Part shown: positions 9,513 through 17,118 of the stretch, in pieces | Position numbering within the stretch: position 1 is the stretch's first letter | How the letters are laid out: each line of letters opens with the position of its first letter | Origin: Thalassospiraceae bacterium LMO-JJ14 | GTDB taxonomy: Bacteria; Pseudomonadota; Alphaproteobacteria; Rhodospirillales; Casp-alpha2 | Reading direction: 5' to 3' | DNA: 64,000 nucleotides | Assembly: GCA_021555105.2 (NCBI GenBank) | Contig: CP134604.1 | Location: 2,604,001-2,668,000 of the forward strand | Position numbers and translations under genes: made by a program | Notes under the pieces: generated by a model | The model's input: the letters and a program-made list of their open reading frames with translations, nothing else | The model's database searches: none | Told to the model about the DNA's origin: nothing

Positions 9513-10199
9513 ATGTCTGACACAACAATCCAAACAAGCGCACGCGGCATGGAAACGGCGCGACTACTGCTCGATATCAAGGCCGTCAACTTTCGCCCCC
9601 AGGAACCCTACATGCTGACCGCAGGCTGGGCGAGCCCGGTCTACATCGATTGCCGCTGGGTCATCTCGTTCCTGGACGCCCGCCGCCGCATCATCCGGAT
9701 GGGCGCGGAACTGCTTTCGGAAAATACCGACATGCCCGCCGTCGACATGCTGGCCGGCGGTGAAACAGCGGGTATCCCCTATTCCTCATGGCTGTCCGAG
9801 GAACTCTCCAAGCCAATGCTGTATGTGCGCAAGAAGCCCAAGGGGTTCGGCCGCAATGCCCAGATCGAAGGTTCGATGGAAGAAGGCGCCAAGGTCATCC
9901 TGGTCGAGGATCTGGCCACCGACGGCGGTTCCAAGGTCAACTTCGTCGAAGCCCTCAGGGGCGCCGGTGCCGTGGTCGAGGATATCTTCGTGGTGTTTTT
10001 CTATGGCGCCTTTCCCGGCGCCGAAGAAACCTTCGCCAACATGGGCGTCAAGCTGCACTATCTGGCGACCTGGCAGGACGTCCTCGCCGAAGCGACGCGC
10101 GGCAAGGATTTTCCGGAAGAAAGCCTTGAGGGTGTGCGCGCATTTCTCGACGATCCGATCGGTTGGTCCAAGGCGCACGGCGGGCGTGACGCGGTTTAA
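9513..10199 (+). CDS. pyrE: Orotate phosphoribosyltransferase
   Basis: The 228-residue enzyme makes orotidine 5'-phosphate from orotate and PRPP in pyrimidine synthesis. Recognisable parts are LTAGWASPVYIDCRWV near the N-terminus, the stretch MLAGGETAGIPYSSWL, the lysine loop YVRKKPKGFGRNAQIEG and the PRPP-binding signature VILVEDLATDGGSK. The ATG at 9513 gives the usual start of the longer alphaproteobacterial form. It is divergent from the TPR-sulfotransferase gene with 151 bases between the two starts. Confidence 0.9.
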   Translation: MSDTTIQTSARGMETARLLLDIKAVNFRPQEPYMLTAGWASPVYIDCRWVISFLDARRRIIRMGAELLSENTDMPAVDMLAGGETAGIPYSSWLSEELSKPMLYVRKKPKGFGRNAQIEGSMEEGAKVILVEDLATDGGSKVNFVEALRGAGAVVEDIFVVFFYGAFPGAEETFANMGVKLHYLATWQDVLAEATRGKDFPEESLEGVRAFLDDPIGWSKAHGGRDAV

Positions 10200-10248
10200 A
10201 CCGCCCAGCCTTGCGCATCCCCTGACGTCCGCCCTGACATCGTTGCCA

Positions 10249-10276
10249 TTGACTTTACCGCTGTATGCTCTATATG
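10249..10276 (+). promoter_or_regulatory. Candidate sigma-70 promoter of the cold-shock gene
   Basis: TTGACT (10249-10254) and TATATG (10271-10276) are separated by 16 bases, a good match to a vegetative promoter. Transcription from it would give a leader of roughly 140 bases before the cold-shock ATG, which is usual for regulated csp genes. This is pattern recognition only; no transcript data support it. Confidence 0.45.
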
Positions 10277-10374
10277 CCGCATATTCGCGATACATTCGTT
10301 TGGTGTTTCCTGGACCGACCGGTACGCCGTTTAGCTTAGTTACCCCCTGACAATGTGATCGTTAAACAGACTGC

Positions 10375-10395
10375 CTCGGCGCACAACGTGCCGAG
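10375..10395 (+). promoter_or_regulatory. Hairpin in the cold-shock leader
   Basis: CTCGGC (10375-10380) pairs with GCCGAG (10390-10395) around a short loop, 30 bases before the cold-shock start codon and upstream of its GGAGAT ribosome-binding site. It may be part of a temperature-responsive leader structure as known for csp messages. That role is inferred. Confidence 0.35.
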
Positions 10396-10425
10396 CGGTC
10401 ACACACACCTGTTGGAGATATAACA

Positions 10426-10635
10426 ATGGCTAAAGGTACTGTTAAGTGGTTCAACCCGACGAAGGGTTTTGGTTTCATCGAGCCGGAAGACGGCGGCAAG
10501 GACGCTTTCGTCCACATTTCCGCTGTTGAACGCGCCGGTCTGAGCACGCTCAGAGACGGTCAAAAGGTTTCTTATGACGTTGAAGCCGGGCGTGATGGCA
10601 AGTCCTCCGCCGAAAATCTGTCGGTTCTCGACTGA
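10426..10635 (+). CDS. Cold-shock protein, CspA family
   Basis: A 69-residue single-stranded nucleic-acid-binding OB-fold protein. The start MAKGTVKWFNPTKGFGFIEP contains RNP1 (KGFGFI), and FVHIS is RNP2. It acts as an RNA chaperone in the cytoplasm. GGAGAT lies seven bases before the ATG, a long leader precedes it and a strong hairpin follows 12 bases after the stop, so it is probably a monocistronic message. The paralogue letter (A, E and so on) cannot be decided. Confidence 0.95.
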   Translation: MAKGTVKWFNPTKGFGFIEPEDGGKDAFVHISAVERAGLSTLRDGQKVSYDVEAGRDGKSSAENLSVLD

Positions 10636-10646
10636 TTACGTAAGGC

Positions 10647-10678
10647 CCGCCCCCGTCTTCGGACGGGGGCGGCTTGCC
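10647..10678 (+). terminator. Rho-independent-type terminator after the cold-shock gene
   Basis: An 11-bp perfect stem (10647-10657 with 10662-10672), almost all G-C, closes on a TTCG tetraloop and is followed by a weak T-containing tract. It lies 12 bases after the cold-shock stop codon. Confidence 0.8.
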
Positions 10679-10771
10679 GTTTCCGACACGCCGCTCAAGC
10701 GCACGCCACCACCCCGCTTGCGGTGAGGTTGAGACGTGCCAGCCTGAGCCGGCCTGACAAAGAGAGAAACG

Positions 10772-10945
10772 ATGGCCAGAAAACCCAACTACGACTTCGA
10801 ACGCAAAGAGCGCGAACGGCTGAAAGACCTTAAGAAAGCCAAGCGTGCTGCCGAGAAAAAGGAAGCCCAGGAGAAGAAATCCGGGCAATCCGATGCATCC
10901 GGCGAAAATGACGGCCAAGCCCCGGTGACTCCGTCGTCCGAATGA
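10772..10945 (+). CDS. 57-residue charged protein, function unknown
   Basis: An ATG at 10772, preceded by AGAGAGAAA, opens a 57-codon frame. The product starts MARKPNYDFERKERERLKDL, runs through a Lys/Glu-rich helical middle and ends in a polar tail (GQAPVTPSSE). Small proteins with the same MARKPNY.FER start are common and unassigned in alphaproteobacteria as I remember them. It sits between the cold-shock terminator and another small gene, all on one strand. No function can be assigned. Confidence 0.65.
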   Translation: MARKPNYDFERKERERLKDLKKAKRAAEKKEAQEKKSGQSDASGENDGQAPVTPSSE

Positions 10946-10997
10946 CGCATAGCGACAGCGTCACCCAATACGCCTAGACCACCAAGGATACAGAGCC

Positions 10998-11228
10998 ATG
11001 GCTCAGAAGAAATCAAAAGGTAAAGGCGCGCGCTTTCAGGTGTTCAACGTCACCTATGAAGACGGGACGTTGTCATCGAATCGCCGGGTCGCCAGCGAAC
11101 AGCTCGACCAGACCTTCGGCGAAGACTTGCTGGAACTGGCACGCAAAGCCATCGAGGCACAGGATAACGAGATTGCGGAACGCTCAAAGCAGCGTCCGGT
11201 AAGGATCAAGACGGTTTCCGCGGCCTGA
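10998..11228 (+). CDS. 76-residue protein of unknown function
   Basis: The ATG at 10998 follows AAGGATACAGAGCC. The product starts with a basic tail (MAQKKSKGKGARFQVF), then NVTYEDGTLSSNRRV, and ends in a helix (DLLELARKAIEAQDNEIAERS). The compact beta-hairpin plus helix and basic N-terminus could suit nucleic-acid binding, but this is a guess. It is 52 bases after the 57-codon gene and convergent, five bases apart, with the hydrolase gene. Confidence 0.6.
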   Translation: MAQKKSKGKGARFQVFNVTYEDGTLSSNRRVASEQLDQTFGEDLLELARKAIEAQDNEIAERSKQRPVRIKTVSAA

Positions 11229-11232
11229 GCCG

Positions 11233-12042
11233 TCACCCCAGTTTGTCGAGAAAATCCAATACCGCCTGACCGGCGCCGTGATCGAACAAATCGTTATGAC
11301 CGGCGCCGTCGATCCACAATGCCTGTTTCGGCTGCTGCGCCGCGTCGAAGATCGTCCGGCCCTGCGCTTGCGGTAAAACCCGGTCCAGATCCCCGTGAAT
11401 AATGAACAGCGGCGCCGAAATGCGCCCGATCTTGGCGAGGTTGTCATAGCGGTCGCGGACCAGCCAGCGCGCCGGCACATACGGATGGCGGAACTGCGCG
11501 GCGTCACCCATCGATGTAAACGGCGCTTCCAGAATGAGCGCCCGCACGGGCGTGCCGGCTTCTGCCAGTTCGAAAGCCATCTGCGTGGCAATGCCCGAGC
11601 CCAAGGATTCCCCGTACAGCACCATACGAGACGGATCGACGCCGTCGTCCGCCAGTTTCCGAACGGCGGCGCGGGCATCGGTATACAGCCCGCTTTCGGT
11701 CGGGCTGCCGGCATTGCCGCCGAACCCTCTGTAGCCTGTCAGCCACACCCCGTACCCGGCGTCGTGCCAGGGCGCGGCCTTGAAATCACGGTCCGCGATC
11801 GTCCCCGCATTGCCGTGAAAGAACACGATCACCGGCTTGCCGTCTTTGGCAGGCAGATACCAGGACTGCGGTTCGATGCCCGGCTCGCTTTGCAGCCGGT
11901 GCACTTCGGCCCCGCCGATCAAGGTTTCGCGGGCCGGCACCAATGCGCTGTCCGTATGGTACATGAGGTTGCGCTGAAACACGTAAAGCGAAACGATGAT
12001 CAGTGCATATGCGCCCACCGCAGCCATGATGACCTGAAGCAT
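11233..12042 (-). CDS. Membrane-anchored alpha/beta hydrolase, BEM46/ABHD13-like
   Basis: The 269-residue protein begins with one membrane segment (MLQVIMAAVGAYALIIVSLY). The alpha/beta hydrolase fold then shows the oxyanion-hole motif FFHGNAGT, the nucleophile elbow GESLGSG, the acid strand IIHGDLDRVLP and the histidine in GAGHNDLFDHG. This order and spacing match the BEM46/ABHD13 group of putative serine peptidases or esterases. The natural substrate is unknown. Confidence 0.85.
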   Translation of the reverse strand: MLQVIMAAVGAYALIIVSLYVFQRNLMYHTDSALVPARETLIGGAEVHRLQSEPGIEPQSWYLPAKDGKPVIVFFHGNAGTIADRDFKAAPWHDAGYGVWLTGYRGFGGNAGSPTESGLYTDARAAVRKLADDGVDPSRMVLYGESLGSGIATQMAFELAEAGTPVRALILEAPFTSMGDAAQFRHPYVPARWLVRDRYDNLAKIGRISAPLFIIHGDLDRVLPQAQGRTIFDAAQQPKQALWIDGAGHNDLFDHGAGQAVLDFLDKLG

Positions 12043-12070
12043 GTTACGTCATCTACCCGGGGCCGGCCCG

Positions 12071-12583
12071 TTAGCGAGCGGGTTGGCCATTGTTGAACAG
12101 ATAGGTTGGGAAAGGCTGGCTTTTCGCCGTTGTCGATACATCGGCGGCGCCGAGCGTACCGAAACTGCGCCCGGCCCCTGCCGGTTTCGGGGCCTCGAAT
12201 GCGGGCGCCGCGATGCCCGCCGGTGTTGGCGGCCGGCTCGCCTGTGTCGCGTTGCTGCCGGCAACCGCGGTTTGGCAGTTGAAAACCGCCGTTGTGGGCG
12301 CCAGCAACGGGCAGAGATCATAGGTATGGCCAACGAATTGCGCCCCCAACCCGGCGCGCGCGCAATATTCTTCGGCAAGCGCCCTGATCTGCGACGGCGT
12401 TGCCTTTGACTTCGCGTAGCAGATATTCACCTCGCTGCCGACGGTGATTTCCGGGCCATCCGGAAACGTTTCCAGGTTCCGGTTTATCGTATACGGCTCA
12501 TGCACATAGGGCGCGACACCGCTACACGCGGCGGCGCTCATCATCATGACGATCAGAGCAGGAACCCACAAAACCTTGTTCAT
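12071..12583 (-). CDS. Putative lipoprotein with proline/alanine-rich C-terminus
   Basis: A 170-residue product opens with a type II signal peptide (MNKVLWVPALIVMMMSAAAC) whose lipobox cysteine is near residue 20. The mature part holds a small conserved-looking module (ITVGSEVNICYAKSKAT, EEYCARAG, YDLCPLLAPTTAVFNC) with four cysteines, then a disordered Pro/Ala-rich tail. It is 28 bases beyond the hydrolase start on the same strand. No family is recognised with certainty. Confidence 0.65.
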   Translation of the reverse strand: MNKVLWVPALIVMMMSAAACSGVAPYVHEPYTINRNLETFPDGPEITVGSEVNICYAKSKATPSQIRALAEEYCARAGLGAQFVGHTYDLCPLLAPTTAVFNCQTAVAGSNATQASRPPTPAGIAAPAFEAPKPAGAGRSFGTLGAADVSTTAKSQPFPTYLFNNGQPAR

Positions 12584-12709
12584 GCCCTTCTATACCCCGC
12601 CAACGTTTGCGAAACAATAAAAGCACACCGATTGCGCGCGATCGTCGCTCATGACGTGCAAACGACGGTCACCGCGCTCGCCAACGCACTGGTTTACAAT
12701 TTACCGGTT

Positions 12710-13171
12710 TCAATCATCGTCATAATTCCCCCTGTCCGCTTGCGCGTGACAGGCCAGACAATTTGACTTGGTGACGACCTTCGGGTCTTTCCACACGCGG
12801 TCCGGGAAGTTGTGCTCACGAAGAAATGCTGGGTTCTCGGTGATTTTCAGCGGCACGCCATCGGCGGCGACCCATTGCATGTACTTTCGGGCGATTCCCC
12901 GCCGCTGTACGTCGCCGGCGTTCTCGCTCAGATAGGCCCGGATCGCCGCGACCTGATCGGCCGGCAACGAGGCGTCTTCGCCGAAGTGGTCGGAAAGGTT
13001 GTTCATAATACGCTGCCACGAGCGCGCGGGCAGAAACGCCGGCTGGAACGCCATATGGCAACTTCCGCACTCCTTTTGAACCAGTTTGTCGGTCACCGGC
13101 GGTGCCCAGTCTTCGGCCAAAGCCGGCGCCGTCGAAGCGAGAAGAGCAGCGATAACGAATGAGTAGCGCAT
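12710..13171 (-). CDS. Periplasmic diheme cytochrome c (DHC family)
   Basis: The 153-residue protein has a signal peptide cleaved near ALAE-DWAPP and two covalent haem sites, CGSCH (35-39) and CLACH (138-142). The text between them (AFLPARSWQRIMNNLSDHFGEDASLP) is typical of the DHC family. In Rhodobacter and Shewanella, DHC passes electrons to SHP and is encoded with it and a cytochrome b. It starts three bases after the SHP-like stop, so the genes are translationally close. It is the last gene of the minus-strand haem operon. Confidence 0.9.
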   Translation of the reverse strand: MRYSFVIAALLASTAPALAEDWAPPVTDKLVQKECGSCHMAFQPAFLPARSWQRIMNNLSDHFGEDASLPADQVAAIRAYLSENAGDVQRRGIARKYMQWVAADGVPLKITENPAFLREHNFPDRVWKDPKVVTKSNCLACHAQADRGNYDDD

Positions 13172-13174
13172 GAT

Positions 13175-13603
13175 CTATTGTCCTGTCATGAAGGTGATGT
13201 AGTCGCCCTTTTCAAGCGGCGTGCAGGGACGGCCGAGAACGCTTTTGCAGTCCCGTTTGAACTGCTTCTCGACGTCGCCCGCATCGGTGAACCGGCTCGG
13301 GTTGACGGAAACGGCGACCGGATCGATCGGACGCCCCGTCTTGGCATTTCGCCCCGGGTTCTTCGGGTTCGCCGTGTGGCATGCGGTGCAGGACGGCGTC
13401 CGCGGATCGCCGGTGGACCATTTTGTACGGAACAGTTCTTCGCCGCGCGCCGCGGAAAAAGCGGTGAATGCCGGATCGGCGGCGCGTGCCTGGTTGGCGT
13501 AGCCGGCAACGATGGCGTCGCGCTCGGCGTCGCCGGCCATAACCAGTGTGGGGGCCAGTGTGGGGGCGATGACCGCCGCAGCAAAGATAAAGGGACGTAG
13601 CAT
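13175..13603 (-). CDS. SHP-like monohaem cytochrome c (DUF1924)
   Basis: The 142-residue secreted protein has a signal peptide (MLRPFIFAAAVIAPT...VMA) and one haem motif, CTACH (72-76). Cys119 and Cys127 lie in the conserved CKSVLGRPC loop and probably form the SHP disulphide. The pattern matches sphaeroides haem protein, a c-type cytochrome whose haem binds oxygen and nitric oxide. The ATG at 13603 is preceded by AGGAG with ideal spacing. It lies between the cytochrome b561 and diheme cytochrome genes, the known SHP gene neighbourhood. Confidence 0.88.
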   Translation of the reverse strand: MLRPFIFAAAVIAPTLAPTLVMAGDAERDAIVAGYANQARAADPAFTAFSAARGEELFRTKWSTGDPRTPSCTACHTANPKNPGRNAKTGRPIDPVAVSVNPSRFTDAGDVEKQFKRDCKSVLGRPCTPLEKGDYITFMTGQ

Positions 13604-13614
13604 TTGAATAACTC

Positions 13615-14106
13615 CTAGGCGTGCGTGAATGGCAGACGTTCGGTGAATTTCGTGACGGCTTGGCGGATGAATTTCTTGCCGCCGTACATAAAGGTGACAA
13701 AAGCGATGTGCCCGAAGACGATCCACAGGGATGCCTCGGAAATGGCCTCATGCGGATCTTCGAGCCAGGTCATCAAGGAGTCCGAAAGCGCGCCCGTCGC
13801 GGCGGCGGCGCCGATGACAATCAATAGCGCTGACGCGAACCAGGCGAAGAAAGGGTGGCGGCCCTTGCCACTGCCAAACCAGTCGCGCAGGCCGCCAAGT
13901 TTGGGACGAGGCAACTTGAGAAGTTTGCTGTTCGGCGCGATCAGGCCGACCAGAACCCGGACGACAATGGCTGCGAGAACGGCATACCCCGCAAACAAAT
14001 GCATGCCGTAGGTATCTTCGTCAGCCGTCAGGTAAGCGACCAGGTAGCCGCCGCCGAACCATGCGTGCCAGAAGAGAAGAAGTGCTTGCTGTTGTTTGGG
14101 GGTCAT
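13615..14106 (-). CDS. Cytochrome b561-type membrane protein
   Basis: The 163-residue protein has four predicted membrane helices (about 7-25, 35-55, 88-108, 125-145) with paired haem-ligand candidates: HAWFGGGY, GMHLFAGYA, PHEAISEAS and FGHIAFV. It matches the prokaryotic cytochrome b561 family and most likely moves electrons from the quinone pool to the periplasmic diheme cytochrome and SHP-like protein encoded downstream. It follows the His-rich protein gene by 19 bases and precedes the SHP-like start by 11. Confidence 0.88.
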   Translation of the reverse strand: MTPKQQQALLLFWHAWFGGGYLVAYLTADEDTYGMHLFAGYAVLAAIVVRVLVGLIAPNSKLLKLPRPKLGGLRDWFGSGKGRHPFFAWFASALLIVIGAAAATGALSDSLMTWLEDPHEAISEASLWIVFGHIAFVTFMYGGKKFIRQAVTKFTERLPFTHA

Positions 14107-14125
14107 CGTCCGCTCCTTGCCTTAT

Positions 14126-14455
14126 TCAGTCGTAGTCGCGTTCTGCATGTTTGCGATGATGCTTCGATCTATCGCCGTAGTGCTCATCATCGCGGTCATC
14201 GTCGCGGTCTTTCCGGTAATCGTGGTCCCTTTCCTTATGTTCGGCCTTGTGTCCGTCCTTGTATTCGGACTTGTACCGGGCACCGTCGGCGATATAGCCG
14301 TTATTGCCGCCCATGCGGTTCCCCGCTTCGGCGTACTTGTTCGGGGCCGTATTTTCAGCCGTGAAGCCCTCGCTGGGGCCGGATGCGTAGACGGCCGCGG
14401 CAAAACCGATGACGGCGGCGGCAATTGTTCCTTGAATAAGCATTTTCTTAAGCAT
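14126..14455 (-). CDS. Secreted His/Asp/Arg-rich small protein
   Basis: The 109-residue product has a signal peptide (MLKKMLIQGTIAAAVIGFAAAVYA) and a mature part that turns into a very charged tail with repeated Asp, Arg, Lys and His (KAEHKERDHDYRKDRDDDRD and on). The tail could bind metal or haem, but no family is known to me. The ATG at 14455 has AGGAG nine bases upstream; a longer frame to 14500 is less likely. It is the first gene of the haem operon, 19 bases before the cytochrome b561 gene. Confidence 0.65.
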   Translation of the reverse strand: MLKKMLIQGTIAAAVIGFAAAVYASGPSEGFTAENTAPNKYAEAGNRMGGNNGYIADGARYKSEYKDGHKAEHKERDHDYRKDRDDDRDDEHYGDRSKHHRKHAERDYD

Positions 14456-14523
14456 GTCGTTTGCTCCTGTGTTGCGATGAGGGGATGCTAACAGGGGCAA
14501 CCTGAACGAGCTCTGATCGGCCT

Positions 14524-14541
14524 GTTCATGTACGGTTCATG
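14524..14541 (+). promoter_or_regulatory. Direct repeat, candidate response-regulator site
   Basis: GTTCATG occurs at 14524-14530 and again at 14535-14541, an 11-base period. OmpR-family regulators bind tandem half-sites with this spacing on one face of the helix. The site lies in the divergent region between the haem operon and the PepSY-regulator-kinase operon, so it could control either or both. This role is inferred from spacing and position. Confidence 0.45.
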
Positions 14542-14563
14542 CAAAAACGGCTATCTTCGTCGC

Positions 14564-14902
14564 ATGCAGCGATTCATGATACTCATTCTCACCTGTTTAC
14601 TGAGCGTCGCTTTCGTGCCTGCCCGGGCCGACGGCGACGGCGAACATCGACGCGGCTATGAACGCGACGATGACCACGACCGTGCCCGCCGCGCCCTGGA
14701 ACGCGGCGAGATACTGCCGCTGACGGATATCCTCAAGCGTGCGAACAGTGAATACCCGGGACAATTGATCGAGGCGGAACTCGATGACGAACACGGCAGA
14801 ATGGTTTACGAACTCGTCATCATATCAAAAGCGGGCCGTGTCTTTAAATTGTACTATGACGCGGGTAACGGTGAGCTGTTGAAGGTAAAGGGGCGAGACT
14901 AG
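14564..14902 (+). CDS. PepSY-domain periplasmic protein
   Basis: From the ATG at 14564 the product is 112 residues with a signal peptide (MQRFMILILTCLLSVAFVPARA). The mature part ends in a PepSY module: EILPLTDILKRANSEYPGQL, then IEAELDDEHGRMVYELVI and FKLYYDAGNGELLKVKG. An ATG at 14528 is in frame but lies inside the proposed regulatory repeat, so the later start is preferred. PepSY proteins often accompany two-component systems and may modulate the sensor. The response regulator gene begins five bases after the stop. Confidence 0.8.
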   Translation: MQRFMILILTCLLSVAFVPARADGDGEHRRGYERDDDHDRARRALERGEILPLTDILKRANSEYPGQLIEAELDDEHGRMVYELVIISKAGRVFKLYYDAGNGELLKVKGRD

Positions 14903-14907
14903 CACGA

Positions 14908-15573
14908 ATGAGAGTTCTGATCGTCGAGGACGAGGCCGCGCTGGCTTTTCGGTTGCAACAGGTGTTGGAAGCGGCAGGCTTTTCCGTAGACGTCGCTTAC
15001 GACGGCGAGGAAGGCTGGCACTTGGGCGATACGGAACCGTACGATGCGGTGGTGCTCGATCTGGGGCTGCCGCGCATCGACGGCATTTCTGTCCTGAACC
15101 GTTGGCGTGAAGACGGGCACACAATGCCTGTGCTGATCCTGACGGCACGTAGCCGCTGGTCGGAAAAAATGGCAGGCTTCAATGCCGGCGCCGACGATTA
15201 TCTGGTCAAGCCGTTCGAGATGGAGGAAGTCGTCTACCGGCTGCGTGCATTGATCAGGCGCGCTTCCGGTCATGCACAGCCGGAACTGACCTGCGGCGCC
15301 CTCAGGCTCGATACCAATGGCGGGCGCGTCAGCGTAGACGGCGTGCCGATCCAACTGACGGCGCAGGAATTTCGCATTCTTTCCTATCTGATGCATCACG
15401 TGGATCAAATCGTCAGCCGGACAGAACTCGCGGAACACACCTACGACCGTCATTTCGATCTCGATTCAAACACGCTGGAGGTACTGATCGGTCGCATACG
15501 CAAAAAGATCGGTGCCGCGTACATTCAAACGGTTCGCGGTCAGGGTTACAAACTGACAGGGCCGGAGGCGTGA
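14908..15573 (+). CDS. OmpR/PhoP-family response regulator
   Basis: The 221-residue protein has an N-terminal receiver domain (MRVLIVEDEAALAFRLQQ; phosphoacceptor Asp51 in AVVLDLGLPRIDG; conserved Thr and Lys in LILTARSRW and DYLVKPFEM) and a C-terminal winged helix (LTAQEFRILSYLMHH, RIRKKIGAAYIQTVRGQGYKL). It should be phosphorylated by the kinase encoded next, whose GTG start overlaps its stop. It resembles QseB/PmrA-type regulators. The direct repeat at 14524 is a plausible site for it. Confidence 0.93.
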   Translation: MRVLIVEDEAALAFRLQQVLEAAGFSVDVAYDGEEGWHLGDTEPYDAVVLDLGLPRIDGISVLNRWREDGHTMPVLILTARSRWSEKMAGFNAGADDYLVKPFEMEEVVYRLRALIRRASGHAQPELTCGALRLDTNGGRVSVDGVPIQLTAQEFRILSYLMHHVDQIVSRTELAEHTYDRHFDLDSNTLEVLIGRIRKKIGAAYIQTVRGQGYKLTGPEA

Positions 15574-16919
15574 CGGTGGACAAGGCGCACGAGCGTGCGA
15601 CGGCATCTTTATCGACGCGATTGATTCTCGGGGCGGCCGTCTGGCTGGTTCTGATCCTGGCGCTCGGCGGCGGTGTTCTGACCTGGGCATTTCGCGATGC
15701 GGTCGAAAGCGAATTCAGCCGACGCCTGGACGCGGTCCTGCACAGTATGATCGCCACGTTGGCGACGACAGCGGACGGCCAGCTGACGATGACGCATCCC
15801 CTTGGCGATCCGCGCTTCGAACAAGTCTATTCCGGCTGGTATTGGCAGATTGCAGAACCGTCCGGAACGTTATTGCGGTCCCGTTCTTTGTGGGACAGTA
15901 CGCTTTCGTCCGCCGGCAGCGATACAGGACTGCGTTTAAGCCGGACTGTAGGTCCGAACGGCGAACCGGTTCTTGTGGCGGAGCGTGACATCCAGCTCCC
16001 CGACATCGACGGCACCCTCCATGTCATGGTCGCCGGCGACCTGCGCGAAGTCAGCGACGGCGTGCGCCGCTTCAACCTCATCCTGATGAGTGCTCTCGGG
16101 CTGCTGGGGCTCGGTCTGGTTTTGGCGATCCTGATCCAGGTCCGTTTCGGTCTGCGGCCGTTACGCGCGTTGACGGTGGACCTCGATGCCGTCAGGCGGG
16201 GCATACATCCACGGCTGGCAACGCGATATCCGAAAGAGATCGCACCGTTGGCACATGCAATGAACGGTGTCCTCGACAACGATGCAGAGCTGATTGAGCG
16301 GGCCCGGCGTCATGTCGGAAACCTGGCACACGGCCTGAAGACGCCGCTCGCCGTCATCATGGCGGAAATGGAAGGAGAGCCGGACCGGCATGTGTTGCGC
16401 GAACAGGTTCAGATGATGCGGCGGCTGATCGAGCATCACCTCGGGCGCGCATCGGCGGTCGCCGGTGCCGGCGGGCGCATCGGTACCGTGACCCCGGTCG
16501 CGAAAACGGCGCACGAGATTGCGGCGGTTCTCGGCAAGGTGTTCGCGGACAAGAACGTCGTCATCGACATAGACGTCAATGATTCGGCCGTTTTCCCGGG
16601 ACACCGTGAGGATCTGGAGGAAATTCTCGGCAATCTCATGGAGAACGCCTGTAAATGGGCCTCATCGCGCATTCGGGTCTCAGCCCGGCTGCAGGAAGAG
16701 TATATGGTGCTGAGCATCGAGGATGACGGACCGGGCATGCCCGCCGAGCAAGCGGCGGAAGCTTCCAGACGCGGCAAGCGCTTCGACGAGATTGCACCCG
16801 GATGGGGGCTCGGTCTTTCAATCGTTTCCGATCTGGTTGAGATTACCGGCGGCACTTTGTCATTTGCCACGTCGCCACTCGGCGGTCTGGAAGTTTGTGT
16901 CAGTTTTCCCCTTCCCTGA
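15570..16919 (+). CDS. Membrane sensor histidine kinase
   Basis: The 449-residue kinase has two membrane helices (about 17-40 and 168-190) flanking a roughly 125-residue periplasmic sensor with SGWYWQIAEPSGT, a HAMP-like linker, the phosphoacceptor His254 in NLAHGLKTPL, and ATPase motifs NLMENACKWA, EDDGPGMP and GWGLGLSIVSDL. It starts with GTG at 15570 in a GTGA overlap with the regulator stop, indicating coupled translation. With PepSY and cytochrome genes next door, it probably senses a redox, haem or nitric-oxide-related cue; that is inferred from context only. Confidence 0.92.
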   Translation: MTVDKAHERATASLSTRLILGAAVWLVLILALGGGVLTWAFRDAVESEFSRRLDAVLHSMIATLATTADGQLTMTHPLGDPRFEQVYSGWYWQIAEPSGTLLRSRSLWDSTLSSAGSDTGLRLSRTVGPNGEPVLVAERDIQLPDIDGTLHVMVAGDLREVSDGVRRFNLILMSALGLLGLGLVLAILIQVRFGLRPLRALTVDLDAVRRGIHPRLATRYPKEIAPLAHAMNGVLDNDAELIERARRHVGNLAHGLKTPLAVIMAEMEGEPDRHVLREQVQMMRRLIEHHLGRASAVAGAGGRIGTVTPVAKTAHEIAAVLGKVFADKNVVIDIDVNDSAVFPGHREDLEEILGNLMENACKWASSRIRVSARLQEEYMVLSIEDDGPGMPAEQAAEASRRGKRFDEIAPGWGLGLSIVSDLVEITGGTLSFATSPLGGLEVCVSFPLP

Positions 16920-17118
16920 GGCGAATGTTTGCCGATAGGCAAGCGCGTGGATTTAGTTTAAATTTTGCAGTTGAGCCACCGCTTCCGGTGCGTACAACGA
17001 ATTGTGCCATTAAAGCATTGCGCAACTTCACTTGTATGCGGGGTTGTCTCGAACCTGGCCCAACCATGATTTGGGTATGCTTTGAAATCTCACGGACGTG
17101 ATGAAAGGCAGAAACAGA

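Noticed and set aside
8474-9520. 348-codon plus-strand frame across the TPR-sulfotransferase
   Set aside because: Shadow of repetitive TPR coding sequence, no recognisable protein.
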